Shown: positions 36,076-45,596, counted from the stretch's first letter. The stretch is DNA of 64,000 bases from Streptomyces chartreusis NRRL 3882 (GCF_900236475.1 NZ_LT963352.1:1116001-1180000), one strand, 5' to 3'. Made by a program: numbers and translations. The notes: generated by a model not told the origin, from the letters alone.

Positions 36076-36816
36076 ATGACGAATGAGGAGCGGTACGCCC
36101 CCGCCCGACGCGCCAGTGACCGTGGTCGTCTCGGCCGGCTGAGCCGGGAACGTGTGCTGAGCACCGCCTTGGAGCTGGTGGACCGCGAAGGGCTCTCGGC
36201 GCTGAGCATGCGCCGTCTGGGGGCCGAGCTCGGGGTTGAGGCCATGGCGCTCTACCGGTACGCGGCGAGCAAGGACGCCCTGCTCGACGGGCTGGTCGAG
36301 GCCCTCTACCTGGAGCTGGAGGAGCGGCTGGCCGCCGACGCCGGCGAGGACACCGACTGGCGAGCCGGACTGCACCGGATTGCCCGTACGACCTACGACG
36401 TGTGTCTCTCACACCCCCAGGCCGTGCCGCTGCTCGCCACCCGGCTGCTGGCGGTCCCGCTGGCCCGGCGGCCGGCCGCGGTCCTGCGGGATCACGAGCG
36501 GGCGCTCGCGCTGCTGCGAGGCGCCGGCTTCGACGAGGCCACCGCCTCCGCCGTGTTCCGCGCCTTCACCGCCTGGCTGCTCGGCTATGTCACTGTCGAG
36601 CTGCGCCCCGTGGTGGACAACCCGGACGAGACCGATCCCGCCTTCCGGCTCGGGCTGCACCGCCTGTCCGCCAAGGAGCTGCCGACGCTGCGGGGGACGG
36701 CGGCGGCGCTCGCGCAGCGGGGCGGCCCCGAGGGCCTCGCGGCCGGGCTGGACGCCCTGCTCGACAGCTTCACGGGCGGTTCCGGGTGCGGCTCGCCTTC
36801 CGCAGCATCCCGCTGA
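36076..36816 (+). CDS. TetR-family transcriptional regulator
   Basis: This 246-residue protein has a TetR helix-turn-helix near residues 25-70 (ALSMRRLGAELGVEAMALYRY) and a TetR_C-type ligand domain. GGGAGG precedes the ATG. A perfect palindrome lies upstream, so self-repression is likely. Its 3' end overlaps the convergent DUF427 gene by 47 bases. It could also control the DUF427 gene or the polysaccharide genes, but the operator does not resemble the 26-bp dyad of that cluster. Confidence 0.85.
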   Translation: MTNEERYAPARRASDRGRLGRLSRERVLSTALELVDREGLSALSMRRLGAELGVEAMALYRYAASKDALLDGLVEALYLELEERLAADAGEDTDWRAGLHRIARTTYDVCLSHPQAVPLLATRLLAVPLARRPAAVLRDHERALALLRGAGFDEATASAVFRAFTAWLLGYVTVELRPVVDNPDETDPAFRLGLHRLSAKELPTLRGTAAALAQRGGPEGLAAGLDALLDSFTGGSGCGSPSAASR

Positions 36817-37606
36817 ACGGCGTCTTAGGGCGGTCCAGGCGCTCGCCGTCCAGGGTGATGTCCACGACCTCGTTGTAGAAGGCGACGCGCCCCCGGATCG
36901 TCGCCACGGCGGGCAGCGGGTCGGGGTAGCTCCAGACGACGTCGGGCGGCACATCGCCCTCACCGCGCCAGGACCAGTATTCGGCGGTGCCCTTGTAAGG
37001 GCATCCGGTGCTGTGGTCCGTGGCCTGGAACAGGTCCAGGCGGACGTCCTCGCGGGGGAAGTAGTAGCGGGTGGGCAGGGAGGTCTCGAAGAGCAGGACG
37101 GGAGCGTGGGTGTCCGCGACGACCTGGCCGTCGATCTCGACCTGGACGTGGCGGCTGCTGGGCAGCGCGTCCACGCGTTTGTGCGGGTCACGGGGGTGGA
37201 TGAAGATCTCTTCCTCCTCCTCGTACCAGTGGTCGAGGCCCGTGTCGGCGCGCAGGAACCACTCGAAGGCGATGTGTCCGGCCAGGTCGTCGGCGGGGAA
37301 CGTCCAGGCCGCGTTCGCGCGCACCTCGCCGTCGGCGTCGAGGTCGTAGAAGATCCGGGAGCCGGTGTGCTTGCCGGTGGGCGGGTTCTGCGCCGGGCGG
37401 AGGAGGTCGGTGCGGACGTCGTCGTGCGGGAAGGCGTACTGCGGCACGGGCAGGTGGGGTTCCCAGACGAGGACCGGGTGGCGGCTGTCGACGACGGTGA
37501 TGTCGCCCTTGCGGCCGCGCACCCAGCGCTCGCTGGGCTCCCACATGAGGCCTTCGGGGGTGGTCCTGATCGACCGGGCGGCGGGGTGGGCCGGGTGGGT
37601 GGTCAT
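36770..37606 (-). CDS. Tandem DUF427-domain protein
   Basis: The 278-residue protein contains two DUF427 repeats, around residues 20-115 and 145-250. The second has the hallmark STGCPYKGTAEYWSW; the first has TGKHTGSRIFYDLD. Matching pairs such as HPVLVWEP/APVLLFET and YAFPHDDVRTDL/YYFPREDVRLDL show the internal duplication. The function of DUF427 is unknown. The ATG at 37606 is preceded by AAGGAG at about five bases. Confidence 0.88.
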   Translation of the reverse strand: MTTHPAHPAARSIRTTPEGLMWEPSERWVRGRKGDITVVDSRHPVLVWEPHLPVPQYAFPHDDVRTDLLRPAQNPPTGKHTGSRIFYDLDADGEVRANAAWTFPADDLAGHIAFEWFLRADTGLDHWYEEEEEIFIHPRDPHKRVDALPSSRHVQVEIDGQVVADTHAPVLLFETSLPTRYYFPREDVRLDLFQATDHSTGCPYKGTAEYWSWRGEGDVPPDVVWSYPDPLPAVATIRGRVAFYNEVVDITLDGERLDRPKTPFSGMLRKASRTRNRP

Positions 37607-37662
37607 GGCCGGTGCTCCTTCCGGAGGTCCGGATGTCCGGTTCCCTCCACGGTCCCACGAGC

Positions 37663-38646
37663 TCAGTGCGCCGCGTCCAGCCTGGCCCGCTGCTCGGCTG
37701 TCAGTTCCAGGTCCACCGCGGCGAGGTTCTCCTCCAGCTGGGCCACCGAGGAGACCCCGGCCAGCGGGACGATCGGCAGCTCGCCCCCGATCTGCCAGGC
37801 CAGCACGACCTGGTTGACGGTCGCCCCGGTCTCCCGGGCCACCTCCCGCAGCACCGCCAGCCTGGCCGGGGTGCCGGGGTGGTCGAAGTCCGCGGGCAGC
37901 CGGTCCGGGTGGGTGTACGCGCCCTTCAGCAAGGGCGAGTAGGCGACCAGGGTCAGGGCGGGCTCTGCCCTCAGGTAGCCGAGCAGGTCGGGGCCGGCGT
38001 GGCCGAGGCTGCCGTCCGGGAAGAGCGCCTCGGGTACGTCGGTGCGGGGGCGCAGGTGGCTGTGGGCGTACTGGAGCACCTCGTAGCCGGGCAGTCCGGC
38101 CGCGGCGGCGAGGGCGCGGGCCCGCTCGACCCGCCAGGTCGCGTGGTTGCTGACGCCGAGCAGTCCCACGGTGCCCTCGGCGACCAGTTCGGCGAAGCCC
38201 TCGACGGTCTCCTGGAGGGGTACCTCGTGATCCTCGATGTGGGCGTACAGCAGGTCCAGCTTCGCCACGCCGAGCCGCTCACGACTCCGCTCGGCGGACT
38301 CCCGGATCACCTTCGCCGACAGGCCTTCGGCGTTGTCGACGTAGCTCGTGCCGGGGGCCAGGGGGCGGGCGCCGAGCTTGGTCGCGATGACGATCTCGTC
38401 GCCGACGCCGCGGCTGCGCCGCCAGCGGCCGAGGAGTTCCTCGCTCTGACCGCCCTGACCGCCGTCGGCCCAGAAGGCGTAGTTGTCGGACGTGTCGATG
38501 AAGTTCCCACCGGCTTCGACGTAGCGGTCGAGGACGGCGAAGGACGTCTTCTCGTCCGTCACCGAGCCGAACAGCATCGCACCGAGGGCGAGCACGCTCA
38601 CCTCGCGGCGGGTGCGCGGGTCCGTTCCGATCGTGCGGTAGCGCAT
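37663..38646 (-). CDS. Aldo/keto reductase
   Basis: This 327-residue TIM-barrel NADPH reductase shows FIDTSDNYAFWADGG near residues 50-63 (catalytic Asp and Tyr), IVIATKLG near 88-95 (catalytic Lys) and LLYAHIEDHEVP near 131 (His). GVSNHATW near 168 contacts the nicotinamide. GGGAGGGAG precedes the ATG at 38646. Its promoter has a 19-base spacer, which suggests control by a MerR-type activator. The substrate is unknown. Confidence 0.88.
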   Translation of the reverse strand: MRYRTIGTDPRTRREVSVLALGAMLFGSVTDEKTSFAVLDRYVEAGGNFIDTSDNYAFWADGGQGGQSEELLGRWRRSRGVGDEIVIATKLGARPLAPGTSYVDNAEGLSAKVIRESAERSRERLGVAKLDLLYAHIEDHEVPLQETVEGFAELVAEGTVGLLGVSNHATWRVERARALAAAAGLPGYEVLQYAHSHLRPRTDVPEALFPDGSLGHAGPDLLGYLRAEPALTLVAYSPLLKGAYTHPDRLPADFDHPGTPARLAVLREVARETGATVNQVVLAWQIGGELPIVPLAGVSSVAQLEENLAAVDLELTAEQRARLDAAH

Positions 38647-38691
38647 GGCTGCTCCCTCCCTTGCCGCCCCGGATCTCGGGGCACGGAGGGG

Positions 38692-38722
38692 AGTCTTCAG
38701 CTTGGAGCGCACTTGAGGTCAA
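38692..38722 (-). promoter_or_regulatory. Promoter with 19-bp spacer upstream of the aldo/keto reductase
   Basis: On the minus strand TTGACC (38717-38722) and AAGACT (38692-38697) are separated by 19 bases. MerR-family activators correct such over-long spacers. The spacer begins TCAAGTGCGC. No MerR gene is present in the window. Confidence 0.4.
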
Positions 38723-38918
38723 GGGCGTACGGCGCAGAAGGAGGCCGCACAACGAAAAGGGCCCCGCTGGCATCGGCCTGCGGGACTGGGCGCATCGTGG
38801 CAGAGCAGGCAGACCGGTTCGAGGCATCTGCCGGTGCCCAGCACGGTTGTCGTGGCTGCCCTCGTGACCATCCCCCTGCCCGAGCTCATCGGCTGGCCCC
38901 CGTCCGCGTCCTCGCCCG

Positions 38919-39801
38919 CCGTATCTGTGCGGCATGTGGTCGATCGACACGTCGACCGGGGACGGCCCCGTTTGCCGCACGCTGCGCGAGATCGTCTTCG
39001 ACGAGATGTCGCACTTCGGTCTGGCGTGCAACCTGCTCACCACACTCGGCGGGACCCCCGTGCTCGACGACGCGTCGGTGCTGCCGACGTACCCCGGGCA
39101 TCTGCCGGGAGGCGTGCGTCCCGAACTCGAGGTTTTCCTCAGCGGGCTGACGACGGACGCGGCGGAGATGTACTCCCTCATCGAGCAGCCGGAGCAGCCG
39201 CTCGCGAGGGTCGCGGCGCCGCACCCGTCGATCGGGGCCTTCTACACCGCGCTCCTGGAGGCGTTCCGTGCGCACCCGGAGCGGATCACCGGCGCCCGGC
39301 AGCTGACCCTGAACTTCGGCCACGGCGCGGGGAACCCCGTCGTGGCCCTCGACACGCTCGCCGCCGTGGAGAAGGCCATCGGCGTGATCGAGGAACAGGG
39401 CGAGGGCACGTCCGCTTCGCCCGAGAACCCGCACCCTGGGGCGGCGGGAGAGCTGGCCCACTACTACGCCTTCCGGGAGATCTTCCGCAAGCGCAGGCTC
39501 AGGAGGAACCCCGACACCGGAGAGTTCGAGTTCAAGGGAGCGGAGATCCCGATGCCGGACGCCCTGCCGATGGCGGTCGTTCCCGCTGGCGGCTGGCCCC
39601 GGACGGGACCTTCCGCACCGGACGCCGGGACGACACAGCTCCTCGACGAGTTCAACCAGGCATACAGCAAGCTGCTGCGTCTGCTGCAGGCTGCGTGGCG
39701 GCAGGACGACGAGGGCGAGGCGGAGGGGCTGCTGTTCGAGGCGATCGCACAGATGTCCGCCTTGCAGGACCCCGCACAACAGCTGTCCCCGAAAATGATC
39801 A
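38919..39801 (+). pseudogene. Decayed ferritin-like (VioB-type, PF12902-like) gene
   Basis: In this frame the sequence PPYLCGMWSIDT begins the diagnostic part of the ferritin-like family, followed by EMSHFGLACNLLTTLGGTPVL and HYYAFREIFRKRRLRR with the metal-binding Glu/His pairs. The preceding helix, which normally carries the first Glu and reads like EHxTIPPYL, is absent: upstream of base 38919 the frame is Pro/Arg-rich and has no homology. No ribosome site precedes the ATG at 38934. At the 3' end there is no stop before the tRNA terminator; the frame runs through the tRNA to 40412. Both ends appear lost, so it is called a remnant. Confidence 0.65.
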
Positions 39802-39835
39802 AGGGCCGGATTCGGATGCCTCCGAAACCGGCCCT
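39802..39835. terminator. Hairpin terminator downstream of the second tRNA-Pro
   Basis: Arms of 15 bases (39802-39816 and 39821-39835) pair with one mismatch around a TGCC loop. Its position relative to the tRNA 3' end mirrors the terminator at 2579-2610, but the stem sequence differs. Confidence 0.75.
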
Positions 39836-39854
39836 GACCTGCAACTGTTTCCAG

Positions 39855-39928
<74 letters not shown>

Positions 39929-39943
39929 GTGCGCGCCCACCGC

Positions 39944-39963
39944 GGTGAACCGCGTGATCGCGC
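39944..39963 (-). promoter_or_regulatory. Conserved block upstream of tRNA-Pro, copy 2
   Basis: This 20-base block is identical to 2718-2737 and lies 15 bases upstream of the mature tRNA. The TTGACC seen upstream of copy 1 is replaced by CTGTTCG here. Confidence 0.5.
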
Positions 39964-39982
39964 GAACAGCACTTTACCCCAC

Positions 39983-40014
39983 GCCCCGGGCCGCACCGAA
40001 AATCGGCCCGGGGC
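39983..40014. other. Perfect 11-bp inverted repeat between tRNA-Pro and the DUF309 gene
   Basis: GCCCCGGGCCG at 39983-39993 and CGGCCCGGGGC at 40004-40014 form a strong hairpin around a 10-base AT-rich loop. It lies between the two divergent transcription units and may insulate them. Confidence 0.5.
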
Positions 40015-40030
40015 GCGGGACAATCGCCGT

Positions 40031-40642
40031 ATGGGCAGCACAGACAGCAGGGGAAGCTCGGAGAACACAGGAAGCACGGGAACCGCGGGAGCCCCGGGGC
40101 ATATGGGAAGCACGAGGAGCACCTCCGCGGGCGGCCCGGCCGGCGCCCGGGACCGCGACAGCGAGGGCCGGGCGCGCAACGCCCGGCCGCGGGACGGCCT
40201 CGGCCGGCCCCTGCCGTACGACGCGCCCGGTGTGCCCCGGCAGCCCGAGGGCGTCGTCCGCACCCCGCAGGAGACCGTCACCGAGGCGCAGCGGCTGCTG
40301 GACGAGGGGAAACCGTTCCACGCGCACGAGGTCTTCGAGGACGCCTGGAAGTCGGGCCCGGACGTGGAGCGGGAACTGTGGCGCGGCCTCGCCCAGCTCG
40401 CAGTCGGCCTGACACACACCGCCCGCGGCAACCTCACGGGCGGGGCGCGCCTGCTGCGGCGCGGCGCGGGCGCGGCCGAGGAGTGGGCATCCGCCTCCGG
40501 CGAGGCGACGCCGCACGGAATCGACATCGGCAGCGTCGCCGCCTGGGCAAGGGAGCTGGCCGAGGAGGTGGAACGGGAGGGCAGCCCGGTGGACGCGGGG
40601 GCTCGGGCGCCCCGCTTGCGGGGTACGGACGCGGGGCGCTGA
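40031..40642 (+). CDS. DUF309-domain protein
   Basis: The 203-residue protein has an 80-residue low-complexity N-terminus rich in Gly, Ser, Thr and Arg. A DUF309 helical domain near residues 80-170 follows, with the signature FHAHEVFEDAWK and ELWRGLAQLAVGLTHTARGNLTGGARLLRRG. DUF309 function is not established. There is no ribosome site; a GACAAT element ends six bases before the ATG, so a leaderless transcript is plausible. Confidence 0.85.
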   Translation: MGSTDSRGSSENTGSTGTAGAPGHMGSTRSTSAGGPAGARDRDSEGRARNARPRDGLGRPLPYDAPGVPRQPEGVVRTPQETVTEAQRLLDEGKPFHAHEVFEDAWKSGPDVERELWRGLAQLAVGLTHTARGNLTGGARLLRRGAGAAEEWASASGEATPHGIDIGSVAAWARELAEEVEREGSPVDAGARAPRLRGTDAGR

Positions 40643-40877
40643 GGCTGGGGCCACAGGCTGGTGCCGTGATCTGGGGCGCCCGGCCCGGCCACCCGGTGCG
40701 GCACGGGCACGGGCACACGGCCAGGAGCGAGCACGGACGCGGCGCACCACCCGCGGCCAGCGGCCGCAGAGACGCAGCTCCGGCCCACAACACCGAGCAG
40801 GGGCGAGGGGCGCGCCGGGCGCGCGCTGGAGTGGGGCGCGTCGGGGGTTGGCAGTGGGGTGGGGGAGACTCGTCGGC

Positions 40878-41651
40878 GTGCGGAAGATTCATGTCATCGG
40901 TATCGGCGCGGGCGACCCCGAGCAGCTCACCCTCCAGGCGGTCCGGGCGCTGCGGAGTACGGACGTGTTCTTCGTCCTGGACAAGGGCGAGGTGAAGGCC
41001 GACCTCACCCGGCTGCGGCGGGAGATGCTGGACGCACACATACCGGACGGGACGTCGTACCGGGTCGTCGAGGCCCGTGACCCGGAGCGGGACCGGGCCG
41101 CCGGCGGCGCGGCCTACTCCCCCGCCGTCGGGGACTGGCGCAGCGCCCGCGCCGGAATCTACGAGCGGCTGATCGGCGAGGAACTCGGCGCGGAGGAGAC
41201 CGGCGCGTTCCTGGTGTGGGGCGACCCCGCGCTGTACGACAGCACGCTGGGGATCCTGGAGGAGGTGCTGGAGCGGGGCGCGGTGGCCTTCGAGTACGAC
41301 GTCGTGCCGGGCATATCCAGCGTCTCGGCGCTCGCCGCCCGGCACCGGACGGGGCTCAACCGGGTCGCCCGGCCCGTGCAGATCACCACCGGCCGGCGAC
41401 TCGCGGAGGGCTTCCCGGAGGGCGTGGACGACGTGGTGGTGATGCTCGACGCCCACCAGGCCTTCCGGCGGTACGCGCAGGACGACGTCGACATCTTCTG
41501 GGGCGCCTACATCGGCACCCCGGACGAGATCCTCGTCTCCGGCCCGATCGCCGAGGCCGCCCCCCGCATCGAGCGGCTGCGTGCCGAGGCCCGTGAGCGC
41601 AAGGGCTGGATCATGGACACGTATCTGCTGCGCCGGCACCCCCGCGACTGA
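40878..41651 (+). CDS. cobF: Precorrin-6A synthase (deacetylating) CobF
   Basis: This 257-residue SAM-dependent tetrapyrrole methyltransferase shows VIGIGAGDPEQLTLQA near residues 6-21, VWGDPALYDST near 112 and YDVVPGISSVSALAA near 137. CobF methylates C1 of precorrin-5 with loss of acetate in aerobic cobalamin synthesis. GTG 40878 is chosen because the conserved IHVIGIGAG follows at once and GGGGGAG lies 8-10 bases upstream. No other cob genes are near. Confidence 0.9.
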   Translation: MRKIHVIGIGAGDPEQLTLQAVRALRSTDVFFVLDKGEVKADLTRLRREMLDAHIPDGTSYRVVEARDPERDRAAGGAAYSPAVGDWRSARAGIYERLIGEELGAEETGAFLVWGDPALYDSTLGILEEVLERGAVAFEYDVVPGISSVSALAARHRTGLNRVARPVQITTGRRLAEGFPEGVDDVVVMLDAHQAFRRYAQDDVDIFWGAYIGTPDEILVSGPIAEAAPRIERLRAEARERKGWIMDTYLLRRHPRD

Positions 41652-41732
41652 CACGACTGGCGCGCACATCACCGGGCACCCGTGCGGACGTTCTGGCATG
41701 CGCACGTAGCCCACAGGTGTGAAGGTGACGTC

Positions 41733-43811
41733 GTGACCGTCGTGGAGGAAACCGCACTGCCCGCCTCCCAGCCCCCGGTGCTGGACACCCGTCGCCGCAA
41801 CGTCGTCTTCGTGACGATCATGCTGGGGATGCTGCTCGCGGCCCTCGACCAGACCATCGTCGGCACCGCTCTGCCGACCATCGTCTCGGACCTGGGCGGG
41901 GCGGACCACATGTCGTGGGTGGTCACCTCGTACCTGCTCGCGGAGACCGTCGCGACCGTGCTGGTCGGCAAGTTCGGCGACCTGTTCGGCCGCAAGGTGG
42001 TCTTCCAGGTCTCGGCGATCGTGTTCATCACGGGCTCGTTCCTGTGCGGTCTGGCCACCAACATGTCGCTGCTGATCGCCTGGCGGGCGATGCAGGGCAT
42101 CGGCGCGGGCGGGCTGATGGTCACCTCGATGGCGCTGATCGCCGACGTCATCCCGCTGCGCGAGCGCGGCAAGTACCAGGGCGCGATCGGCGCGGTGTTC
42201 GGTGTGTCCACGGTCATCGGGCCGCTGCTCGGCGGGCTGTTCACCGACCACCTGACGTGGCGGTGGGCGTTCTACGTCAACGTCCCCATCGCGATCGTCG
42301 TCGTCGCGGCCGCCGCCCGCACCATCCCGGTCGTGAAGGCGGTCTCCCGGCCGGTCATCGACTATCTGGGCATCGCGCTCGTCGCGGTCGGCGCCAGCGC
42401 CCTGATCCTGGCGACGAGTTGGGGCGGCAACGAGTACGCGTGGGGCTCGGGCGTGATCATCGCGCTGTTCGTGGGCGGGGTGACCGCCCTCGGCCTGTTC
42501 TGCTGGGTGGAGACCCGGGCGCGGGAACCGATGCTGCCCATGCGGCTGTTCGGCAACCCGGTGTTCACCGTCTGCTCGGTGCTGAGCTTCATCGTCGGCT
42601 TCGCGATGCTCGGCGCGCTGACGTATCTGCCCACGTACCTGCAGTACGTAGACGGTGACTCGGCCACGGTCTCCGGCGTGCGGACGCTGCCGATGGTGGC
42701 CGGGCTGCTCATCGCGTCGGTCTTCAGCGGCGGCGTCGTCAGCAGGACCGGGCGGTACCGGATCTTCCCGATCGTCGGCGCGCTGGTGATGGGCGCCGGA
42801 CTGTTCCTGATGTCCCTCATGGGGCCGGACACGGGTGCGTGGCTGGAGTCCCTGTACATGTTCGTCATGGGTACCGGCATCGGCCTGTGCATGCAGGTGC
42901 TGACGATCGCGGTGCAGAACACCGTCGACTACGCCGACCTGGGCACGGCGACCTCCGGGGTGACCTTCTTCCGTACGCTGGGCAGTTCGTTCGGCACGGC
43001 CGTCTTCGGCACGATCTACACCAACGCGCTGGCGCCCAACCTCCGCGAGGGGGTGACGCTGGCGGCGCGGACCGGGGGCGTGGAACCGGGCGTGGTCGCC
43101 AGGGCGGCGACCAGCCCGGACGGCGTGCACCAACTGCCGCCGGCCACGGCCGCCCCGATCATCGACGCCTACGCCGACACCCTCCAGACCGTGTTCCTGT
43201 GGACGGTGCCGGTCGCCGCGCTGGGCTTTCTCGTCGCCCTGTTCCTCAAGCAGGTCCGGCTGCGCGACACCGCGCGGACGGGGTCGACCGACATGGGCGA
43301 GGGTTTCGCCTCACCGCACGGCGCGGACTCCCAGCGGGTGCTGGAGGCCGCCCTCGGCAAGATCATCGGCAGTACGGACCTGGACACCACACGCCGGATC
43401 GTCCTGGAGTCCGACACCCGGCTCGACGTGGCGGGTGCCTGGGCGGTGATGCAGGTCGAGCTGTTCACGCGCATGGTCGGTCATGCCAGCCTCGGGCTGA
43501 TCGCCGCGCGGCGCCGGATGCCGCCCGAGGTGCTGCTGCCGGTCTTCGAGCGGATGGTCGACGAGGGGTTCCTGACCCGCGACGGCTCCCTCCTCTCCCA
43601 CACGGAGGCCGGCGCCCGCGAGGCCGCGGTCATCAGCAGGGCCTGGGCCCGCTGGCTGGAGGACCGGCTGGGGCAGGACATCGGCCGCCCGTCGGACAGC
43701 GACCTGCGGATCGCGGTCGACGCGATCGCGAAGCGGCTGCTGGTGGAGGACCTGAGCCACGGGCTGCCGAGCGGGCCGGCGAAGGCACCGGCGACAAGCG
43801 GGGCGCGGTGA
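41733..43811 (+). CDS. EmrB/QacA-type MFS drug exporter with C-terminal extension
   Basis: This 692-residue protein has about fourteen membrane spans. The DHA2 motif [13 protein letters not shown] lies near residues 36-48, [13 protein letters not shown] (motif A) near 80-92, and [16 protein letters not shown] (motif C) near 155. About 165 residues after the last span form a soluble domain ([24 protein letters not shown] to the end) with helical, winged-helix-like stretches. GTG 41733 follows GAAGG. It probably exports drugs or metabolites by proton antiport. The extension is unusual and may be regulatory. Confidence 0.88.
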   Translation: MTVVEETALPASQPPVLDTRRRNVVFVTIMLGMLLAALDQTIVGTALPTIVSDLGGADHMSWVVTSYLLAETVATVLVGKFGDLFGRKVVFQVSAIVFITGSFLCGLATNMSLLIAWRAMQGIGAGGLMVTSMALIADVIPLRERGKYQGAIGAVFGVSTVIGPLLGGLFTDHLTWRWAFYVNVPIAIVVVAAAARTIPVVKAVSRPVIDYLGIALVAVGASALILATSWGGNEYAWGSGVIIALFVGGVTALGLFCWVETRAREPMLPMRLFGNPVFTVCSVLSFIVGFAMLGALTYLPTYLQYVDGDSATVSGVRTLPMVAGLLIASVFSGGVVSRTGRYRIFPIVGALVMGAGLFLMSLMGPDTGAWLESLYMFVMGTGIGLCMQVLTIAVQNTVDYADLGTATSGVTFFRTLGSSFGTAVFGTIYTNALAPNLREGVTLAARTGGVEPGVVARAATSPDGVHQLPPATAAPIIDAYADTLQTVFLWTVPVAALGFLVALFLKQVRLRDTARTGSTDMGEGFASPHGADSQRVLEAALGKIIGSTDLDTTRRIVLESDTRLDVAGAWAVMQVELFTRMVGHASLGLIAARRRMPPEVLLPVFERMVDEGFLTRDGSLLSHTEAGAREAAVISRAWARWLEDRLGQDIGRPSDSDLRIAVDAIAKRLLVEDLSHGLPSGPAKAPATSGAR

Positions 43812-43960
43812 GCAGAGCGGAGCCGGGCGACATGAGCGGGGCCGGTGACATGGGCGGGTTTCCCGTGAGCGGTTTAAGCCAGGCGACACGAGCCACACCC
43901 GGCAACACCAGCAGGCCCGACGACCGAGACGCACCCGGCAACACGAGCGGGCCCAGGTGA
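43808..43960 (+). CDS. Possible 50-residue ORF with repeats and a TTA codon
   Basis: A GTG overlaps the MFS stop as GTGA and opens a 50-residue frame. It encodes Gly/Asp/Arg-rich sequence with two repeats ([10 protein letters not shown] and APGNTSGP). It contains one TTA codon at 43874-43876, rare in this GC context and dependent on the bldA tRNA in Streptomyces. No homology is recognised; it may be a spacer with repeats rather than a gene. Confidence 0.25.
   Translation: MSRAEPGDMSGAGDMGGFPVSGLSQATRATPGNTSRPDDRDAPGNTSGPR
43896..43954 (+). repeat. 23-bp direct repeat, 36-bp period
   Basis: CACCCGGCAACACCAGCAGG plus CCC at 43896-43918 recurs at 43932-43954 with two substitutions. The 36-bp period keeps the reading frame of the possible small ORF. 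Confidence 0.75.
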
Positions 43961-44036
43961 GTGGAGCATGGCCGGGTCGGCGCTCCGGGACGGTTGCGGA
44001 GGGGCGCGTCCGGGTTCCGGTGGATATCGTCCCGTC

Positions 44037-44837
44037 ATGGAGTCCGTGCGTGCCGTGCTCGTCGACATCGACGGAGTGCTGACCGTCTCGTGGCGGCCCT
44101 TGCCGGGGGCCGTGGAGGCGCTGCGGGAGATCCGGGAAGCCGGGCTCGCCGTGCTGCTGGTCACGAACACGACGTCCCGGACGCGGGCGTCGATCGCCGG
44201 GACGCTCGCCGACGCGGGGTTCCCGGTGTCCGCCGAGGACATCCTGACCGCGCCCGCCGCCACCGCCGCCTATCTCACCGAGCACTGTCCGGGCGCCCGG
44301 TGTGCCCTGCTGAACAGCGGCGACATCGCGGAGGACCTGAACGGTGTCACCGTCGTCGACCCGGCGGACTCCGGCACCGTGCCGGACGTGGTGCTGATCG
44401 GCGGGGCCGGTCCGGAGTTCGGCTACACGGCGCTGGACCGGGCCTTCGGGCATCTCCAGCGCGGGGCCCGGCTGGTGGCGATGCACCGCAACCTGTACTG
44501 GCGTACGGCCGAGGGGCTGCGGCTGGACTCGGGGGCGTTCCTGGCCGGGCTGGAGCAGGCCGCCCGGATGGAGGCCGAGATCACCGGGAAACCGGCCCGG
44601 GCGTTCTTCGAGGCGGCGCTCGCCCGGCTGGGCGCCGGTGCGGGCGAGGCCGTGATGGTCGGGGACGACGTCGAGTCCGACGTGCTCGCGGCGCAGCGGG
44701 CCGGGGTCACCGGGGTTCTCGTCCGGACCGGCAAGTTCCAGCCGGAGGACCTCCGCGCCGCCGGTGGACCGCCCGACCACGTGATCGACTCCTTCGCGGA
44801 CCTTCCGGCGCTGCTGCGGGGTTCAGCGCAGCAGTAG
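44037..44837 (+). CDS. HAD-superfamily (subclass IIA) hydrolase
   Basis: This 266-residue phosphatase has the nucleophile motif VLVDIDGVLT near residues 6-15, VTNTTSRTR near 43 (motif II with the subclass IIA cap following) and the C-terminal MVGDDVESDVLAAQRAG near 206-222 (metal Asp pair). It resembles LHPP/NagD-like phosphatases of small phosphorylated compounds or phospho-amino acids. No ribosome site is seen; GATAT lies upstream, so it may be leaderless. Its end overlaps the convergent permease by 15 bases. Confidence 0.87.
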   Translation: MESVRAVLVDIDGVLTVSWRPLPGAVEALREIREAGLAVLLVTNTTSRTRASIAGTLADAGFPVSAEDILTAPAATAAYLTEHCPGARCALLNSGDIAEDLNGVTVVDPADSGTVPDVVLIGGAGPEFGYTALDRAFGHLQRGARLVAMHRNLYWRTAEGLRLDSGAFLAGLEQAARMEAEITGKPARAFFEAALARLGAGAGEAVMVGDDVESDVLAAQRAGVTGVLVRTGKFQPEDLRAAGGPPDHVIDSFADLPALLRGSAQQ

Positions 44838-45596
44838 TTGCAGGCCGCCGACGACCGTCGCCGCGATGACCAGCTGTTCGAACAGCCGCTGGTTGATCTT
44901 GTTGACCGCCCACTTGCCGAAGAACGCGCCGGGCACGACGAACACCACGAGCGCCAGGTCGAGGAGCAGGGAGCGGCCGTCGATCAGACCGAGACCGGCG
45001 CTGAAGGGCAGCTTGGAGACGTTGACGATCAGGAAGAAGAAGGCCGACGTGCCGAGGAAGCCGAGCTTGCGGAAGCCCGCGGACAGCAGGTACATCGACA
45101 TCACCGGGCCGCCGGCGTTGGCGACCATGGTGGTGAAGCCGCCGAGGACGCCGTAGGAGCGGGCCTTCACCCGGCCCGCCCGGCTGGTGACCGACTCCGG
45201 CTCCTGTTCCGCCTCCGCCACCCGCCTGCGCCAGACCGTCACCGCGGCCATCAGCAGCAGGATCGCGCCGATCGAGGTCCGTACGATCGCGTCGTCCGCC
45301 CACATGAGGAACACCGTGCCGACGACGACGCCCGCGGCGACTGCCGGGAACAGCCGCCACAGCGTGGGCCAGTGGGCGTGCCGCCGGTAGGTCGCGACGG
45401 CGAGCAGGTCACCGGCGATCAGAACCGGCAGCAGCACGCCGGTGGAGGCGCGGGCGGGCAGCACCGCGGCGAAGATGGCGAGGCTGACCGTGTTGGCCCC
45501 GCTCACGGCGGTCTTCGAGAAACCGACGAGCAGGGCCGCGAAGGCGAGTGCGGCGAACTCCCAGCCGGTGATGTGCCAGAGCGTCATCGTGTTCAT
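44823..45596 (-). CDS. TauE/SafE-family sulfite exporter-like permease
   Basis: The 257-residue membrane protein has about eight spans in two homologous halves: ALLVGFSKTAVSGANTVSLA near residue 20 and GVLGGFTTMVANAGGPVMSMYLL near 150. These repeats are the family signature for sulfite, sulfonate or other organic-anion export. The ATG at 45596 begins a short N-terminus before the first span. Cargo is unknown. Confidence 0.87.
   Translation of the reverse strand: MNTMTLWHITGWEFAALAFAALLVGFSKTAVSGANTVSLAIFAAVLPARASTGVLLPVLIAGDLLAVATYRRHAHWPTLWRLFPAVAAGVVVGTVFLMWADDAIVRTSIGAILLLMAAVTVWRRRVAEAEQEPESVTSRAGRVKARSYGVLGGFTTMVANAGGPVMSMYLLSAGFRKLGFLGTSAFFFLIVNVSKLPFSAGLGLIDGRSLLLDLALVVFVVPGAFFGKWAVNKINQRLFEQLVIAATVVGGLQLLLR

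Noticed and set aside
40643..40877. Possible gene between DUF309 and cobF
   Set aside because: The 235-bp stretch has no start with a ribosome site and no protein-like sequence; I see nothing definable in it.
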